Source of the DNA: an uncultured Aquimarina sp.
GTDB lineage: Bacteria > Bacteroidota > Bacteroidia > Flavobacteriales > Flavobacteriaceae
Length of the DNA stretch: 64,000 nt
Assembly (NCBI RefSeq): GCF_947492405.1
Contig: NZ_CANLMP010000002.1
Location: 248,001-312,000 of the forward strand
Reading direction: 5' to 3'
Below, in pieces: positions 1 to 8,888 of the stretch. The notes beneath the pieces are model-generated. The model made no database searches. It saw only the letters and a program-made list of their open reading frames with translations, and was not told where the DNA came from. The position numbers and the translations under genes were made by a program. Numbering within the stretch: the stretch's first letter is position 1; every line of letters begins with the position of its first letter.

Positions 1-729
1 AATGTACCTCAGCGTATTGTAGCTATCGTTGTATCCACACAACACGATGATTTTGACATTGATGATGATGTAATGTTAGCAAAGATCAAAAATGATATTG
101 TTTCTATATTAATGCCTAGAGTAATTTCTCAATTACCTAAATATGTAAGGGATTTATTTAATGATCAAATAACATATCATATTAACCCTACTGGTAAATT
201 TGTAATTGGCGGACCGCACGGAGATACGGGGCTTACGGGACGTAAAATTATTGTTGACACGTACGGTGGAAAAGGAGCTCACGGTGGTGGAGCATTTTCT
301 GGAAAAGATCCAAGTAAAGTAGATCGTTCTGCTGCTTATGCATCTAGACACATTGCTAAAAATCTTGTAGCAGCAGGAGTTGCAAGTGAAGCATTGGTGC
401 AGGTATCATATGCTATCGGAGTTGTAGAGCCAACTTCAATTTTTGTTGACACTTATGGTACAAGCAACTTAGATATTACTGATGGAGAAATTGCAGAAAA
501 AGTAGCGGCAATATTTGATATGCGACCAGCTGCTATTGAAGAACGTCTTAAGTTACGTAACCCTATCTATAAAGAAACTGCGGCTTATGGGCATATGGGA
601 AAAGAACCAAAACTAGTTACAAAAGTTTTTGAAAGTCCATACTCTGGTAAGGTAGAAAAAGAAGTAGAATTGTTTACCTGGGAAAAACTTGATTACGTAG
701 ATCAGGTAAAAAAGGCTTTTAAAATCTAA
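1..729 (+). CDS. metK: S-adenosylmethionine synthetase, C-terminal part (5' end outside window)
   Basis: Makes S-adenosylmethionine from methionine and ATP in the cytoplasm. The frame is open from base 1, so the gene starts upstream and an internal ATG at 73 is not the start. About 242 C-terminal residues are visible; bacterial MetK is usually 380-430. Diagnostic stretches are [14 protein letters not shown] and the glycine-rich signature GGGAFSGKD, followed by [20 protein letters not shown], which carries conserved active-site residues of the family. The end is normal, with TAA at 727-729. No terminator is evident directly after it. Identification is firm; only the missing N-terminus limits it. 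Confidence 0.97.
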   Translation, partial: NVPQRIVAIVVSTQHDDFDIDDDVMLAKIKNDIVSILMPRVISQLPKYVRDLFNDQITYHINPTGKFVIGGPHGDTGLTGRKIIVDTYGGKGAHGGGAFSGKDPSKVDRSAAYASRHIAKNLVAAGVASEALVQVSYAIGVVEPTSIFVDTYGTSNLDITDGEIAEKVAAIFDMRPAAIEERLKLRNPIYKETAAYGHMGKEPKLVTKVFESPYSGKVEKEVELFTWEKLDYVDQVKKAFKI

Positions 730-916
730 TTTTATCATTAATTTGATGTAAATTTGTAGCCTCCAATGCTTTATGGTATTCATTAGTATTAAAACAAGTT
801 TTATTACTAAATCAGATACTATATAAAGACCTACGAATACTAAATAGTTAAAGTGAGTATTATTCTAAACGAATATCTTTAACACAAATGATTAAATTAT
901 CAAAAAAAGTATTGAA

Positions 917-1282
917 ATGAGATTAAAAATTGGAATCGCCTTCATATTGTTTTGTGTCTGTAGCATATCTTTCGGACAAGATTATAAAAGCAATACTAAA
1001 TCCCTCAAAGAAGTTGATATCAAAATAGAGGAAGGGCAATACAGTGCAGATGACTCGGTTTCTGCCGACAGATTAATAATTGAAAGTTCTGAAAATGCGA
1101 AGTTAGGTGAAGATTATAATACCGCTTTTACCGATGAAGAATGGGCTGACATTAAAGAACAAATTCTAAACAATAAAAAAAGAATTACAGAAAACAATGA
1201 AGTTTTTGTTTCTAAAACTATAGATACTGTTTTTGTTACTGCCGCTAGCTTCGATAAAAAATCGCAATTATCTGGCTGGTAA
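917..1282 (+). CDS. Small secreted protein of unknown function, paralogue of the next gene
   Basis: A 121-residue protein with a Sec signal peptide (residues 1-20, cleavage near SFG|Q), so probably periplasmic. The mature part is acidic and predicted mostly helical. No known family recognised. Its C-terminal half (EEW..IK.QI..NKKRIT, then SKTIDTVF and a final GW) matches the C-terminal half of the protein at 1478-1831, so the two are tandem paralogues. A hairpin terminator follows at 1314-1343, so it is probably a single-gene unit. The upstream 187 bases after metK contain a TAAATTTG at 749-756, too far away to assign as its promoter. Confidence 0.75.
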   Translation: MRLKIGIAFILFCVCSISFGQDYKSNTKSLKEVDIKIEEGQYSADDSVSADRLIIESSENAKLGEDYNTAFTDEEWADIKEQILNNKKRITENNEVFVSKTIDTVFVTAASFDKKSQLSGW

Positions 1283-1313
1283 AACAAACACTGATTATTT
1301 TATAAAACACTAT

Positions 1314-1343
1314 AAAGACTGTCCTAAAAGACAGTCTTTTTTT
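1314..1343 (+). terminator. Rho-independent terminator after the first small secreted protein
   Basis: Perfect 10-bp stem AAAGACTGTC (1314-1323) and GACAGTCTTT (1330-1339) around a six-base loop, followed by further T residues to 1343. It separates the two paralogous small genes into different transcripts. Confidence 0.85.
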
Positions 1344-1477
1344 ATAGCTAATAATTACTATTTCTTAGTTAGGGGGATAATTCCTAAATAAAAAGGGTTG
1401 TTTTCCCTCTGGCAATATTATTATAAACATATTAAATTAGCTTCTGAAAATCAAACAGTTATAAAAAAGAAAAAACT

Positions 1478-1831
1478 ATGAAATTAAAAATGATAATGAT
1501 GATAGCTTTGGTATGGATTGGTCAAAGCACATTCGGACAAGTTAATGAAACTAAAAGCAACGCAATAGAAAACAGTATCTCTGAAAACCTAAAAGAGAAA
1601 AATACTAAAGATACTGTTATCAAACCTATTTCTGAACAAGACATATCCTATAACAATAATAATGATGCATTTTATAGTGAAAAGGAATGGAAAAAAATGA
1701 AAAGACAAATTCGAAGAAATAAAAAAAGAATTACAAGTAATAAGGATGGGATTTATAACTCAAAAGTCTTAGACACTGTTTACTTAGAGATAAAAATCAC
1801 TAAAACTAACTCGCAAATTACTGATTGGTAA
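1478..1831 (+). CDS. Small secreted protein of unknown function, paralogue of the preceding gene
   Basis: A 117-residue protein with a signal peptide (residues 1-20, ending STFGQ). The mature N-terminal half is rich in Asn, Lys and Ser and poorly conserved with its neighbour. The C-terminal half repeats the neighbour's pattern: F.SEKEW..MK.QIRRNKKRIT, SKVLDTVYLE, then a terminal QITDW. The conserved part is basic and ends on Trp at the last residue, as in the paralogue. Function is unknown; a periplasmic role is inferred only from the signal peptide. Start chosen because the signal peptide begins exactly at this ATG. Confidence 0.75.
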   Translation: MKLKMIMMIALVWIGQSTFGQVNETKSNAIENSISENLKEKNTKDTVIKPISEQDISYNNNNDAFYSEKEWKKMKRQIRRNKKRITSNKDGIYNSKVLDTVYLEIKITKTNSQITDW

Positions 1832-1967
1832 AACAGTAGAAAAGTTTATCTAAGTTTTATATTAAAATGATATCTTATTAAAATTTTGAAAGGAATTAGA
1901 AAAGATTAGTAATTATATACTATATCGGCGTAATTTTTGATATCAATTTAATATAAAACACTTCATT

Positions 1968-2312
1968 ATGAAAACCGACAGTTACACCAAAACTATCTTA
2001 ACTATTATTGCCGTTTGTTTAAGTATTATCGTTTTAAAAGATATAAACATCATACCAAAAGCATACGCTAACGATACAGGAATCTCATCCAATTACGGAA
2101 TAGTGCCTGTTAATGATGATGGAACAATTACCGTTAAACTCGACACCTCTGACGAAATTGATGTAAACATAAAACGTATCAATACCTACGATAAACTGAA
2201 GGTAGATATCAATAAAGTAAGTACAAGTGATGAACTAAATATAAACATTGATGAAATAGGCGGCAACTACGTATCAAGCGGAGGCCCGATCAAAGTTAAA
2301 ATACAAAATTAA
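1968..2312 (+). CDS. Membrane-anchored or secreted small protein with short beta-type repeats
   Basis: A 114-residue protein of unknown function. Residues about 9-26 form one hydrophobic segment (TILTIIAVCLSIIVL), either an uncleaved anchor or a signal sequence ending near KAYA|N. The C-terminal half holds three degenerate repeats of about 14 residues built on D.(I/L).V.I..I (DEIDVNIKRIN, DKLKVDINKVS, DELNINIDEIG). Alternating hydrophobic residues suggest beta strands. It ends 18 bases before the convergent DoxX gene, with no room for a separate terminator. Small proteins of this look are common and uncharacterised in Flavobacteriaceae. Confidence 0.7.
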   Translation: MKTDSYTKTILTIIAVCLSIIVLKDINIIPKAYANDTGISSNYGIVPVNDDGTITVKLDTSDEIDVNIKRINTYDKLKVDINKVSTSDELNINIDEIGGNYVSSGGPIKVKIQN

Positions 2313-2330
2313 TTTTATAAGTTATTATCT

Positions 2331-2753
2331 CTATTGCTGCATTTTCAGATAATAGTCCACAGAATGTTTTCCTGAACCGTAAAACATAAAGAATACGCAC
2401 AACAAAAACACAACACTGGCGACAATCAAGTTAGCTATGTGCATCTCGCCTACAAAATTGATAATGATTGCTCCAATCAAAAGAGGTAATTGTGCAGCAA
2501 CAGACCACCGGGTCAATAAACCGAAAGCGATTAGAATACCTCCCATTAAATGGGCAGGAGCAACATAATGAATTACGATCATTCCTCCAGCAAGGTTTTG
2601 AACCGGTTTTAGTAAGTCTACTAATATTTGACTATTGCTAATGAAGTTTATTCCTTTTAAAAATAAAAATACACCTAAGGCAATTCTAAGAAGGTCTAAT
2701 GGATAATATGTATGGGCATTAGCCCATTTATTTAATGATTTTATAGTTGGCAT
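2331..2753 (-). CDS. DoxX-like integral membrane protein
   Basis: A 140-residue protein with four hydrophobic helices. LLRIALGVFLFLKGINF near residue 20 is the typical first helix of the DoxX family, and the helix pair HLMGGILIAFGLLTRW near 70-85 is also characteristic. DoxX relatives sit in the cytoplasmic membrane and are linked to thiosulfate/quinone oxidation or oxidative-stress complexes, but most members including this one have no defined role. Next on the same strand, 76 bases upstream, is a DUF302 lipoprotein gene. Confidence 0.88.
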   Translation of the reverse strand: MPTIKSLNKWANAHTYYPLDLLRIALGVFLFLKGINFISNSQILVDLLKPVQNLAGGMIVIHYVAPAHLMGGILIAFGLLTRWSVAAQLPLLIGAIIINFVGEMHIANLIVASVVFLLCVFFMFYGSGKHSVDYYLKMQQ

Positions 2754-2829
2754 AATATAAAAAGATATTGATTAGACAACTATAAGATACTGATTTTTAA
2801 TATAATAAAAAAAATTACAGCATTACCAA

Positions 2830-3342
2830 TTATAATCCCGATGCAACAGAAGTGATTTTGTCTAAAGCAGCACTTATCTTAATCAATATTTCTTGTACAT
2901 CCTTTATCTCATGACGTTGTTGTAAATACTTTGGATCATTGTATGAAATTCTAACTACATCCTTATCATCTTGCCATACTAATATTTTCTGTGGGAGATC
3001 TAACCCTGTCGTTTGAGCACTTTGCATTAAAGGAGTTCCTAAATTAGGATTACCGAACATAACAATTCTTGTTGGATTTAGCTTTAACCCAACAGAAGCT
3101 GCATTAGCTTGATGATCTAATTGCGCTATTATTTTCAGATTAGGATTGTTCTCGATCACTTTAACAAGTGTATTATATGTTTCATCAAAGTTCTTGGTAC
3201 TTTCTTTAGTTATGATTCCTTTTTGTGTTGACATTTCCATTGGTTCTAATACATTTTGTTCTGTTTTAGACGTGTCATTAACAACTTGATTACAGGAAAA
3301 TAAAGTTAAAATAAATAGATAGCTAAAAATCAATCTTTTCAT
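2830..3342 (-). CDS. DUF302 domain lipoprotein
   Basis: A 170-residue lipoprotein: signal peptide with lipobox LTLFSC, lipidated Cys at about residue 17. Residues about 45-165 form a DUF302 domain, shown by the pattern TRIVMFGNPNLGTPLMQ, LDLPQKILVW and ISYNDPKYLQQRH. DUF302 proteins are small alpha/beta proteins of unknown biochemical function, often near redox or sulfur genes. It lies between a DoxX gene and another lipoprotein gene, all on the minus strand with gaps of 12 and 76 bases, which suggests co-transcription. The export and family calls are solid; the function is not known. Confidence 0.88.
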   Translation of the reverse strand: MKRLIFSYLFILTLFSCNQVVNDTSKTEQNVLEPMEMSTQKGIITKESTKNFDETYNTLVKVIENNPNLKIIAQLDHQANAASVGLKLNPTRIVMFGNPNLGTPLMQSAQTTGLDLPQKILVWQDDKDVVRISYNDPKYLQQRHEIKDVQEILIKISAALDKITSVASGL

Positions 3343-3354
3343 TTGAAATAAATT

Positions 3355-3894
3355 TTAGTATAAAACTTGATTATCATTTTTTTCATAGTTACAATCATTC
3401 CTATTGACATACCAGATTACTTTTACATCATCACTATAGTCATCACTTTTATTTACATCAGAATGGTCTAGATAAACTTGGGTCATTTCTCCAGTTGTTC
3501 CCAAAACCGATTGCCAATAATGAGTCTTAACAAGATTTATATGATTTCGTTCTCTAGATGGAGCTTGTCCCATAATTCTGGATAACTGAGCATATACGTG
3601 TCCTTTATTAATTGTTAAAAACTGCGCATCGGCTGTATGTTCAACAGCAAAAACCCCTGTTAAACCATCTTTCTTATATTCACTATATTGCCCCCATCCA
3701 ACTCGTATTTCGCATCCCTGGCGAACAGCTTTTTTAAGATTATCAATATCGCCTAATAATGGATTCCCTTCACTATCATTACTATAAACAATCTGCCATC
3801 CCTTTAAATCATTTGTAGAGTTTTTATTTTGTTGTCCTTTACTACAAGAGCTACACCAAACTACCAATAGAAACATTGTTAAACTTCTAAACAT
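3355..3894 (-). CDS. Lipoprotein of unknown function
   Basis: I start it at the ATG at 3894 because this gives a clean lipoprotein signal (MFRSLTMFLLVVWCSSC). A longer frame to a TTG at 3936 would bury the signal peptide. About 179 residues. The mature part contains GWQIVYSNDSEGNPLLGDI, VRQGCEIRVGWG, an internal FAVEHTAD and a C-terminal VIWYVNR. This looks like one compact beta-rich domain; I do not recognise the family. It is the first gene of a likely three-gene minus-strand unit with the DUF302 and DoxX genes (12-base gap to DUF302). Confidence 0.7.
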   Translation of the reverse strand: MFRSLTMFLLVVWCSSCSKGQQNKNSTNDLKGWQIVYSNDSEGNPLLGDIDNLKKAVRQGCEIRVGWGQYSEYKKDGLTGVFAVEHTADAQFLTINKGHVYAQLSRIMGQAPSRERNHINLVKTHYWQSVLGTTGEMTQVYLDHSDVNKSDDYSDDVKVIWYVNRNDCNYEKNDNQVLY

Positions 3895-4034
3895 CCAGTT
3901 ACTTTTTATAATAAAGATAATCGAAAACCAAAACAAATTCTAATTTCACATAAGATTAACGTGTTATCAAACTCTCTTAAAACTTGACTAATGGATGCTC
4001 CTAAAAGGTTAAAATCAATTTTCAGTAATTATTA

Positions 4035-6773
4035 TCATAGATTATATTTTATACTTAATATCCAAAATCGAGGTTGTACAATATAACTAGAAGTACTATT
4101 GAATAGCTCATTAAAGTTATCTCTATTTATACTCTCGGTATCTAATAAGTTGGTAACCGAAAATTTATATTCCCATTTACTATCAGGTTTTTGATAAAAC
4201 ACTTCAGCATCCCAAAAACTATACTCGTTCAATGTAGTATTTGTATCACTATAATTATAATAACTATAAGAAGATTTTAACAAAAAGCCCTTAGCAAATG
4301 TCCAGTCCAGCCTTGCAAAAGGACGACTGGTATAAAAAGTACTTTTAGCACCATTATTATCGTAATCATTTATAGAAATACTATATCCTAAGTCAAAATT
4401 TGGACCTTTTTTAAAATTAGTGGACCATTCTGTTTGGTACGTTTGCGTAAGACTTATACTCTCGCTTGGTAATGTATTTACAATATTATTAAAACTAGAC
4501 CAGCTAATATTAGCATTTAGGTTTCCTTTAATCTTACCAAAAGTTCTTGTAAAATTTCCGCTAGCCGAAAGTACCTGATCTGCAAGATTAGAGTTAATTG
4601 GAGTATCTACTCTATTTATACCTGATACAACACTTGTATTCTTAATGGGATTGCGTCTATTTGTATAATTCAATCTAGCAAAAATATTAGTATAATTAAA
4701 CATATTAAAACTAAAATAGTTTAATGAATAATTATCATACAAAGCATTCTCCAAGTTCCTGTTTCCTTGGGATAACGAGTTATAATTACTAAACACATAT
4801 CCTTCGGCTAAACGATTGATGTCCGTATAATTAGCCGTGATTGAATAATTAAAACGTAAACTCTCGCTCTTTTTAAACTGAACCAAAGCAAAAAAATCCG
4901 GTAATACTTGCCATTCATTTTGATTAACTATGGTACCTAACTGTTCATCCTTAAGACTATAATTATGAACACTTACTCCTGGGTTAAATGTAAAAATCCC
5001 AGTGATAAACTTGTAGTGTAACCCAGCATAAATATCATTAAAATTATAAGTCACATCATTAGTAAACTCATCCGCTTCAAAATCATTTTGATTTCCATTT
5101 TCTAAAATCTGAAAAATATCAGAATCAAATTTCTGAGTGCTTAACGTAGAACCTACTGTAAAGTTTATATTGCTTTTTTTATTTAAAACATAGTAATAAT
5201 CAAGTGTCGCATCCAATTTACTAGTTTTTATATTTTTTTGTTGGTTAATATTGTATCTATCTGATTCTTCTAAAGGATCGTATGTATCTAAACTAGGATC
5301 ATCTGGATCAGTAATTTGTGTAAAAATTCCTCTAAAAGGAATTTCTGACCTAATAGCATTATAAAACGGATCTTCTTCTTGAAATAAGTATTGAGCTTCA
5401 AAAGCAAAAATGTTTTTTGAATCAAGAGTATAATAAGTGCTTAAATTCTGTTGTATAGAAAAAGGACTATTCTCAAGCATTTCATTGATATCTTCAGAAA
5501 TTTCATCTCTTTCAGAAATAAAAGTATCTTCTTCTTCTTGTTTTGAAATCTTTCCAAAAATGTCATAATCCAGCCTAAAATTATTATTTGGATTATAACT
5601 TGCACTTAATTTCAGCAATCCTAATTTACTTCGTTGTTCTGTATTATCAAAAGTCTCTTCTATTGTATTATCTGTAGGATCCGGTGTATCATCAATATAA
5701 GTTCTTCGGGTGGTAGTGATCAAATCTGTTTTGGTATCACTAACAATTCCATATCCGCTAACATCTAATTTTTCACTAGCAGATAAGCTAAAATTAGCTG
5801 CCCCAAACTTTGTATTAATTTCATTAGCTCGATTGTTCTGTAATACGGCAAAAGCAAGATCATCTGTTGTTATATTAAAGGATGTCCCTCCTCTTTCTAA
5901 ATTTCTAAAACCACCAGTAAAGTTGAAGTAATCTCTTCTGGTAAATGGTACTTCTCCTATATCATTAAAATCTGTTAAAATATTAATACTGTATGTAGGA
6001 CTGTAATAAAATAGTTTTGGTTTTACTAAATACCGTTCGGTCTCGCCAACTCCTGCACCGGCTACAACCTCTCCAAACCAAAAGTTTTTTTTCCCTTCTT
6101 TTAACTTAATATTTATTGCTACTTGATCTTGAGTATTTCGCAAACCACGCATCTGCCCAACATCTTCGTAATTCCTTAGCACTTCTACTTTATCCAAAGC
6201 ATCTGCCGGAATATTTTTAGTAGCCAATTTTGAGTCACCGTCAAAAAAATCCTTCCCCTCAACCATGACTTTTGATACCGTTTTGCCTTCTACTTCAATC
6301 TCTCCATCATCGTTCACCTCTATTCCAGGCAATTTTTCTAGTACATCACCTAACTTTTTTTCATTACCATTGGTAAATGAGTCGGTATTATAAACTAGTG
6401 TATCTCCCTTAACCACTACTGGCATCTCATATACTATTTCTACTTCATCAAGGTTATTCTCTTCTGCTATCATTTCGAAATTAGTTGTAACATCTTGATT
6501 CGTAACCTTGATAGTCTTATCATTCGCAGAGAGCCCAATAAAACTAACCTTAAGTATATATGCATCATTTACAGGTATGGATAGTTTATATTTACCTTTA
6601 TCGTTAGTAATACCATAGGCAACCATAACATTGTCTACTTTTTTATAAGCGATAACATTAGCCATTTCTAATGGGTTGCCTAATGAATCTTTTACAAATC
6701 CAGTAACTTGAATCTTTTGCGCAGACATAGTGATCCCTAGCAACAATATTGCATACAGTATTTTTTGCTTCAT
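4035..6773 (-). CDS. Outer-membrane beta-barrel protein with carboxypeptidase-like N-domain and plug (TonB-receptor-like)
   Basis: A 912-residue outer-membrane protein. Signal peptide 1-18 (MKQKILYAILLLGITMSAQ), a CarboxypepD_reg-like beta-sandwich at about 20-105 (VTGFVKDSLGNPLEMANV), and a plug-like domain at about 115-225 (KLGDVLEKLPGIEVNDDGEI, VMVEGKDFFDGD, ALDKVEVLRNYEDVGQ). The rest is a barrel of alternating aromatic and polar strands. It fits the 'outer membrane beta-barrel family' related to TonB-dependent receptors rather than SusC, and no SusD partner follows. Two GLPGLI genes precede it on the same strand, and a two-component system is divergent from them. The substrate is unknown. 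Confidence 0.88.
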   Translation of the reverse strand: MKQKILYAILLLGITMSAQKIQVTGFVKDSLGNPLEMANVIAYKKVDNVMVAYGITNDKGKYKLSIPVNDAYILKVSFIGLSANDKTIKVTNQDVTTNFEMIAEENNLDEVEIVYEMPVVVKGDTLVYNTDSFTNGNEKKLGDVLEKLPGIEVNDDGEIEVEGKTVSKVMVEGKDFFDGDSKLATKNIPADALDKVEVLRNYEDVGQMRGLRNTQDQVAINIKLKEGKKNFWFGEVVAGAGVGETERYLVKPKLFYYSPTYSINILTDFNDIGEVPFTRRDYFNFTGGFRNLERGGTSFNITTDDLAFAVLQNNRANEINTKFGAANFSLSASEKLDVSGYGIVSDTKTDLITTTRRTYIDDTPDPTDNTIEETFDNTEQRSKLGLLKLSASYNPNNNFRLDYDIFGKISKQEEEDTFISERDEISEDINEMLENSPFSIQQNLSTYYTLDSKNIFAFEAQYLFQEEDPFYNAIRSEIPFRGIFTQITDPDDPSLDTYDPLEESDRYNINQQKNIKTSKLDATLDYYYVLNKKSNINFTVGSTLSTQKFDSDIFQILENGNQNDFEADEFTNDVTYNFNDIYAGLHYKFITGIFTFNPGVSVHNYSLKDEQLGTIVNQNEWQVLPDFFALVQFKKSESLRFNYSITANYTDINRLAEGYVFSNYNSLSQGNRNLENALYDNYSLNYFSFNMFNYTNIFARLNYTNRRNPIKNTSVVSGINRVDTPINSNLADQVLSASGNFTRTFGKIKGNLNANISWSSFNNIVNTLPSESISLTQTYQTEWSTNFKKGPNFDLGYSISINDYDNNGAKSTFYTSRPFARLDWTFAKGFLLKSSYSYYNYSDTNTTLNEYSFWDAEVFYQKPDSKWEYKFSVTNLLDTESINRDNFNELFNSTSSYIVQPRFWILSIKYNL

Positions 6774-6972
6774 TTTTTTGATTGATTTATGATATCATCT
6801 TTATTAGTCTTTTACCTTGGTGGTCCGAACCTGTAGAAGATCTATCAAGTACTTGTTTTCATTTTACGCTTTGACAACACTTCGATACCGTGTCTGCCTC
6901 TGGTGGAAGCATAATGTGACAGCTCTGTGTGTATGGATATGCCATTTAACTATATTAAATTTTTAAAGAATT
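6774..6972 (-). other. Leader region of the beta-barrel gene, GC-richer island
   Basis: 199 bases between the first GLPGLI gene and the barrel gene. About 6815-6945 is visibly richer in G and C than the surrounding intergenic DNA and has few long A or T runs. It could hold a small ORF (see 6859-6945), an RNA leader, or a decayed gene. No promoter or terminator is clear. Confidence 0.4.
6859..6945 (-). CDS. Possible 28-codon small ORF between the GLPGLI and barrel genes
   Basis: On the minus strand an ATG at 6945 opens 28 codons to a TGA at 6859-6861. A TAA stop sits directly before the ATG. The peptide starts MAYPYTQSCHIM and contains a CC pair near its end, three cysteines in all. The base composition is unlike the AT-rich intergenic DNA around it. 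It starts 27 bases after the first GLPGLI stop and ends 85 bases before the barrel start, so it would be inside the operon. There is no homology evidence, and a chance ORF is quite possible. Confidence 0.2.
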   Translation of the reverse strand: MAYPYTQSCHIMLPPEADTVSKCCQSVK

Positions 6973-7836
6973 TTAATTTCTTCGTCCTCTACCTATGCCT
7001 CCTCGTCGTTGTGTACTAAACTGTTCGATCATTTCTTCTATTTTCTTCTTTGTGATCTGATCAAATTCAGCTTGTGAGACACCTTTTCCTTTTGTTGGGG
7101 GTTTAATCTTTTCTTTTTCTTTAGCGTTCAAAACTATTTTATTACACAATAGTGTTGTTCTTTCTTCCTGAACTTCTAAAATCAAACCCGGTAAGCCCCA
7201 ATAAGCTCCTGGACCATGATTGACCGGAATTTCTGGTGTGTACCAAGCAATTACTTCGATTTCATTTGGCATTTCTGACGCATCTGTACTTGCTTTATCA
7301 ACATTACTTTTTTCTCTCTGATTTCTCTGCTGTCTTGCCTTTCTTCTCATTGCTCGCCAATCCATTATCTTACTTACTTTCTTAGTAGTTGTAGCCTTGA
7401 AACACATATAATTTCCAATTTTCTTAGTTTCATTAACCAAAATCCAATTGTATGATGATAATGAATCCTTGATTAAAAAGTTTTTTCCATAAAATTCTCG
7501 TTGATCATAATACTCAGCTGTTTTGATATTTTTATAGTAGTTATTGGATGTTATTCCAGAAAGCATTGCTCCCCATCTACCTCCTCCATCAGTTGATTCG
7601 AGTTTTGCTTCCTCTTTATAAGTAGCAACACTTTTATCAAAAGTGAGTACAAATGTTCTTTCTAAAGCAGATTTCATTCGATCAGCTATAGCTTTTTTCT
7701 GTTCTTCAGACATTTGTCGTCTCCCAAAATCCATATCCATTCCAGTTTTACTGAAATAATAGGCTTTTCCCTGAAAATCTTGTGCAATTCCTAGTGAACT
7801 TACAAGAACAGAAACTAAGGTGAGTATAGTTTTCAT
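6973..7836 (-). CDS. GLPGLI family protein (first copy by coordinate)
   Basis: A 287-residue exported protein with a signal peptide (1-18, ending GIAQ) and the family signature GAYWGLPGLILEV at about 210-225, preceded by VIAWYTPEIPVNHGP. The GLPGLI family is known only from Bacteroidota; its function is undefined and it is thought to be periplasmic. The middle holds a basic, helical stretch (RRKARQQRNQREKSN) and the tail is Arg/Gly-rich. It is a clear paralogue of the next gene at 7997-8812 and lies between that gene and the outer-membrane barrel gene. All three are on the minus strand. Confidence 0.93.
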   Translation of the reverse strand: MKTILTLVSVLVSSLGIAQDFQGKAYYFSKTGMDMDFGRRQMSEEQKKAIADRMKSALERTFVLTFDKSVATYKEEAKLESTDGGGRWGAMLSGITSNNYYKNIKTAEYYDQREFYGKNFLIKDSLSSYNWILVNETKKIGNYMCFKATTTKKVSKIMDWRAMRRKARQQRNQREKSNVDKASTDASEMPNEIEVIAWYTPEIPVNHGPGAYWGLPGLILEVQEERTTLLCNKIVLNAKEKEKIKPPTKGKGVSQAEFDQITKKKIEEMIEQFSTQRRGGIGRGRRN

Positions 7837-7996
7837 ATTAGGCAGTTTTAAATATTTAGACTATAGCATTAGCATACAGTTTAATAGAAATAAGTTAATT
7901 GTATCCTAAAAAAACTAATGACTGTATATTCCTTTTGTTAATATAAAACTGCCCTGTATATGTTTTCTGTTACGTTTTTTGATTGATCTTTAATAA

Positions 7997-8812
7997 TTAT
8001 CCTCCTATTCTTATTTGAATATTATTTCCATCATCTCGGTTGGATCTTCTATCTTGCATCTCTGTCATCTTTTTCAGTGTGATTTCTTCAAATTTAGTTT
8101 CTGTTACCACTTTACCTTTAGTAGGTTCTTTAATCTCTATTTTTTTCTTTGGATTCAATATTATCTTACTACATAACATACTCTGCTGTCCGTCATTGAC
8201 CTCCATAATTAATCCGGGTAGACCCCAAAAAGTAGAAGGACCATTGCTAACAGGAATCTCTGGTGTATACCAAGCTGTAATTGTTATTTCTTCTTTTTCT
8301 ACATTTTCCTCTGAATCGGTATTGGTCGACATACTTATCATTCTCTCAATTGTTCTCTTAGCTGTAGCCTTATAACAGTTATAGTTTCCTATTTTCTTAG
8401 TTTTATTCTCTAATTTCCAATCATAATTAGTTAGCGTGTCTTTTACTAGAAACATTTTTCCTAACATTTCTCTTTGAGCTACAAATCGCTCTTGTTTATT
8501 ATTTTTATACAAAATATCAGAGGCTCCTGATCCAGTCACCATTATACGAACTCCTGAAGCAGGTTGGGGAGCACCTAAATTTTCTTCCTCTTCATATACC
8601 GATTCCGTTGTATTAAAACGTAAGGTAAATTCTTTCTGAAATTGTTTTTTCATCATCTCATGAATTTGCTTCTGCATTTCAGAATTTAACTGAGTACTAT
8701 CTAATTTAACATCAAACTTCCTATTGGTCTGATAGGTTGCAATTCCCTGAAAATCTTGGGCAGAGATATTCTCTATGCTTAATAGGATGATCAGTACGAT
8801 TAATCTTATCAT
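7997..8812 (-). CDS. GLPGLI family protein (promoter-proximal copy)
   Basis: A 271-residue exported protein with a signal peptide (MIRLIVLIILLSIENISAQ) and the signature STFWGLPGLIMEV, preceded by TAWYTPEIPVSNGP. It starts like its paralogue (DFQGIATY versus DFQGKAYY) and shares YNWKLENKTKKIGNY-type segments, so the pair arose by duplication. It is the first gene of the minus-strand unit. Its ATG at 8812 faces the histidine kinase gene at 8955, leaving 142 bases that contain a triple 10-bp repeat. Control of this gene by that kinase/regulator pair is inferred from position. Confidence 0.93.
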   Translation of the reverse strand: MIRLIVLIILLSIENISAQDFQGIATYQTNRKFDVKLDSTQLNSEMQKQIHEMMKKQFQKEFTLRFNTTESVYEEEENLGAPQPASGVRIMVTGSGASDILYKNNKQERFVAQREMLGKMFLVKDTLTNYDWKLENKTKKIGNYNCYKATAKRTIERMISMSTNTDSEENVEKEEITITAWYTPEIPVSNGPSTFWGLPGLIMEVNDGQQSMLCSKIILNPKKKIEIKEPTKGKVVTETKFEEITLKKMTEMQDRRSNRDDGNNIQIRIGG

Positions 8813-8888
8813 AATTATATTTTTTTTAGTTATTATTAAAATCTTAATTATTCTTTCACAAAGATGAAAACCAAATGCAAACTAAACC

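Noticed and set aside
7844..7953. Inverted GGCAGTTTTA-type sequences on both sides of the gap between the two GLPGLI genes
   Set aside because: Only about ten bases match and they are some 100 bases apart in AT-rich DNA; chance is likely.
8040..8375. 111-codon frame opposite the second GLPGLI gene
   Set aside because: Covers the conserved GLPGLI signature on the other strand; hydrophobic runs arise from the complement of Glu/Lys/Asn codons.
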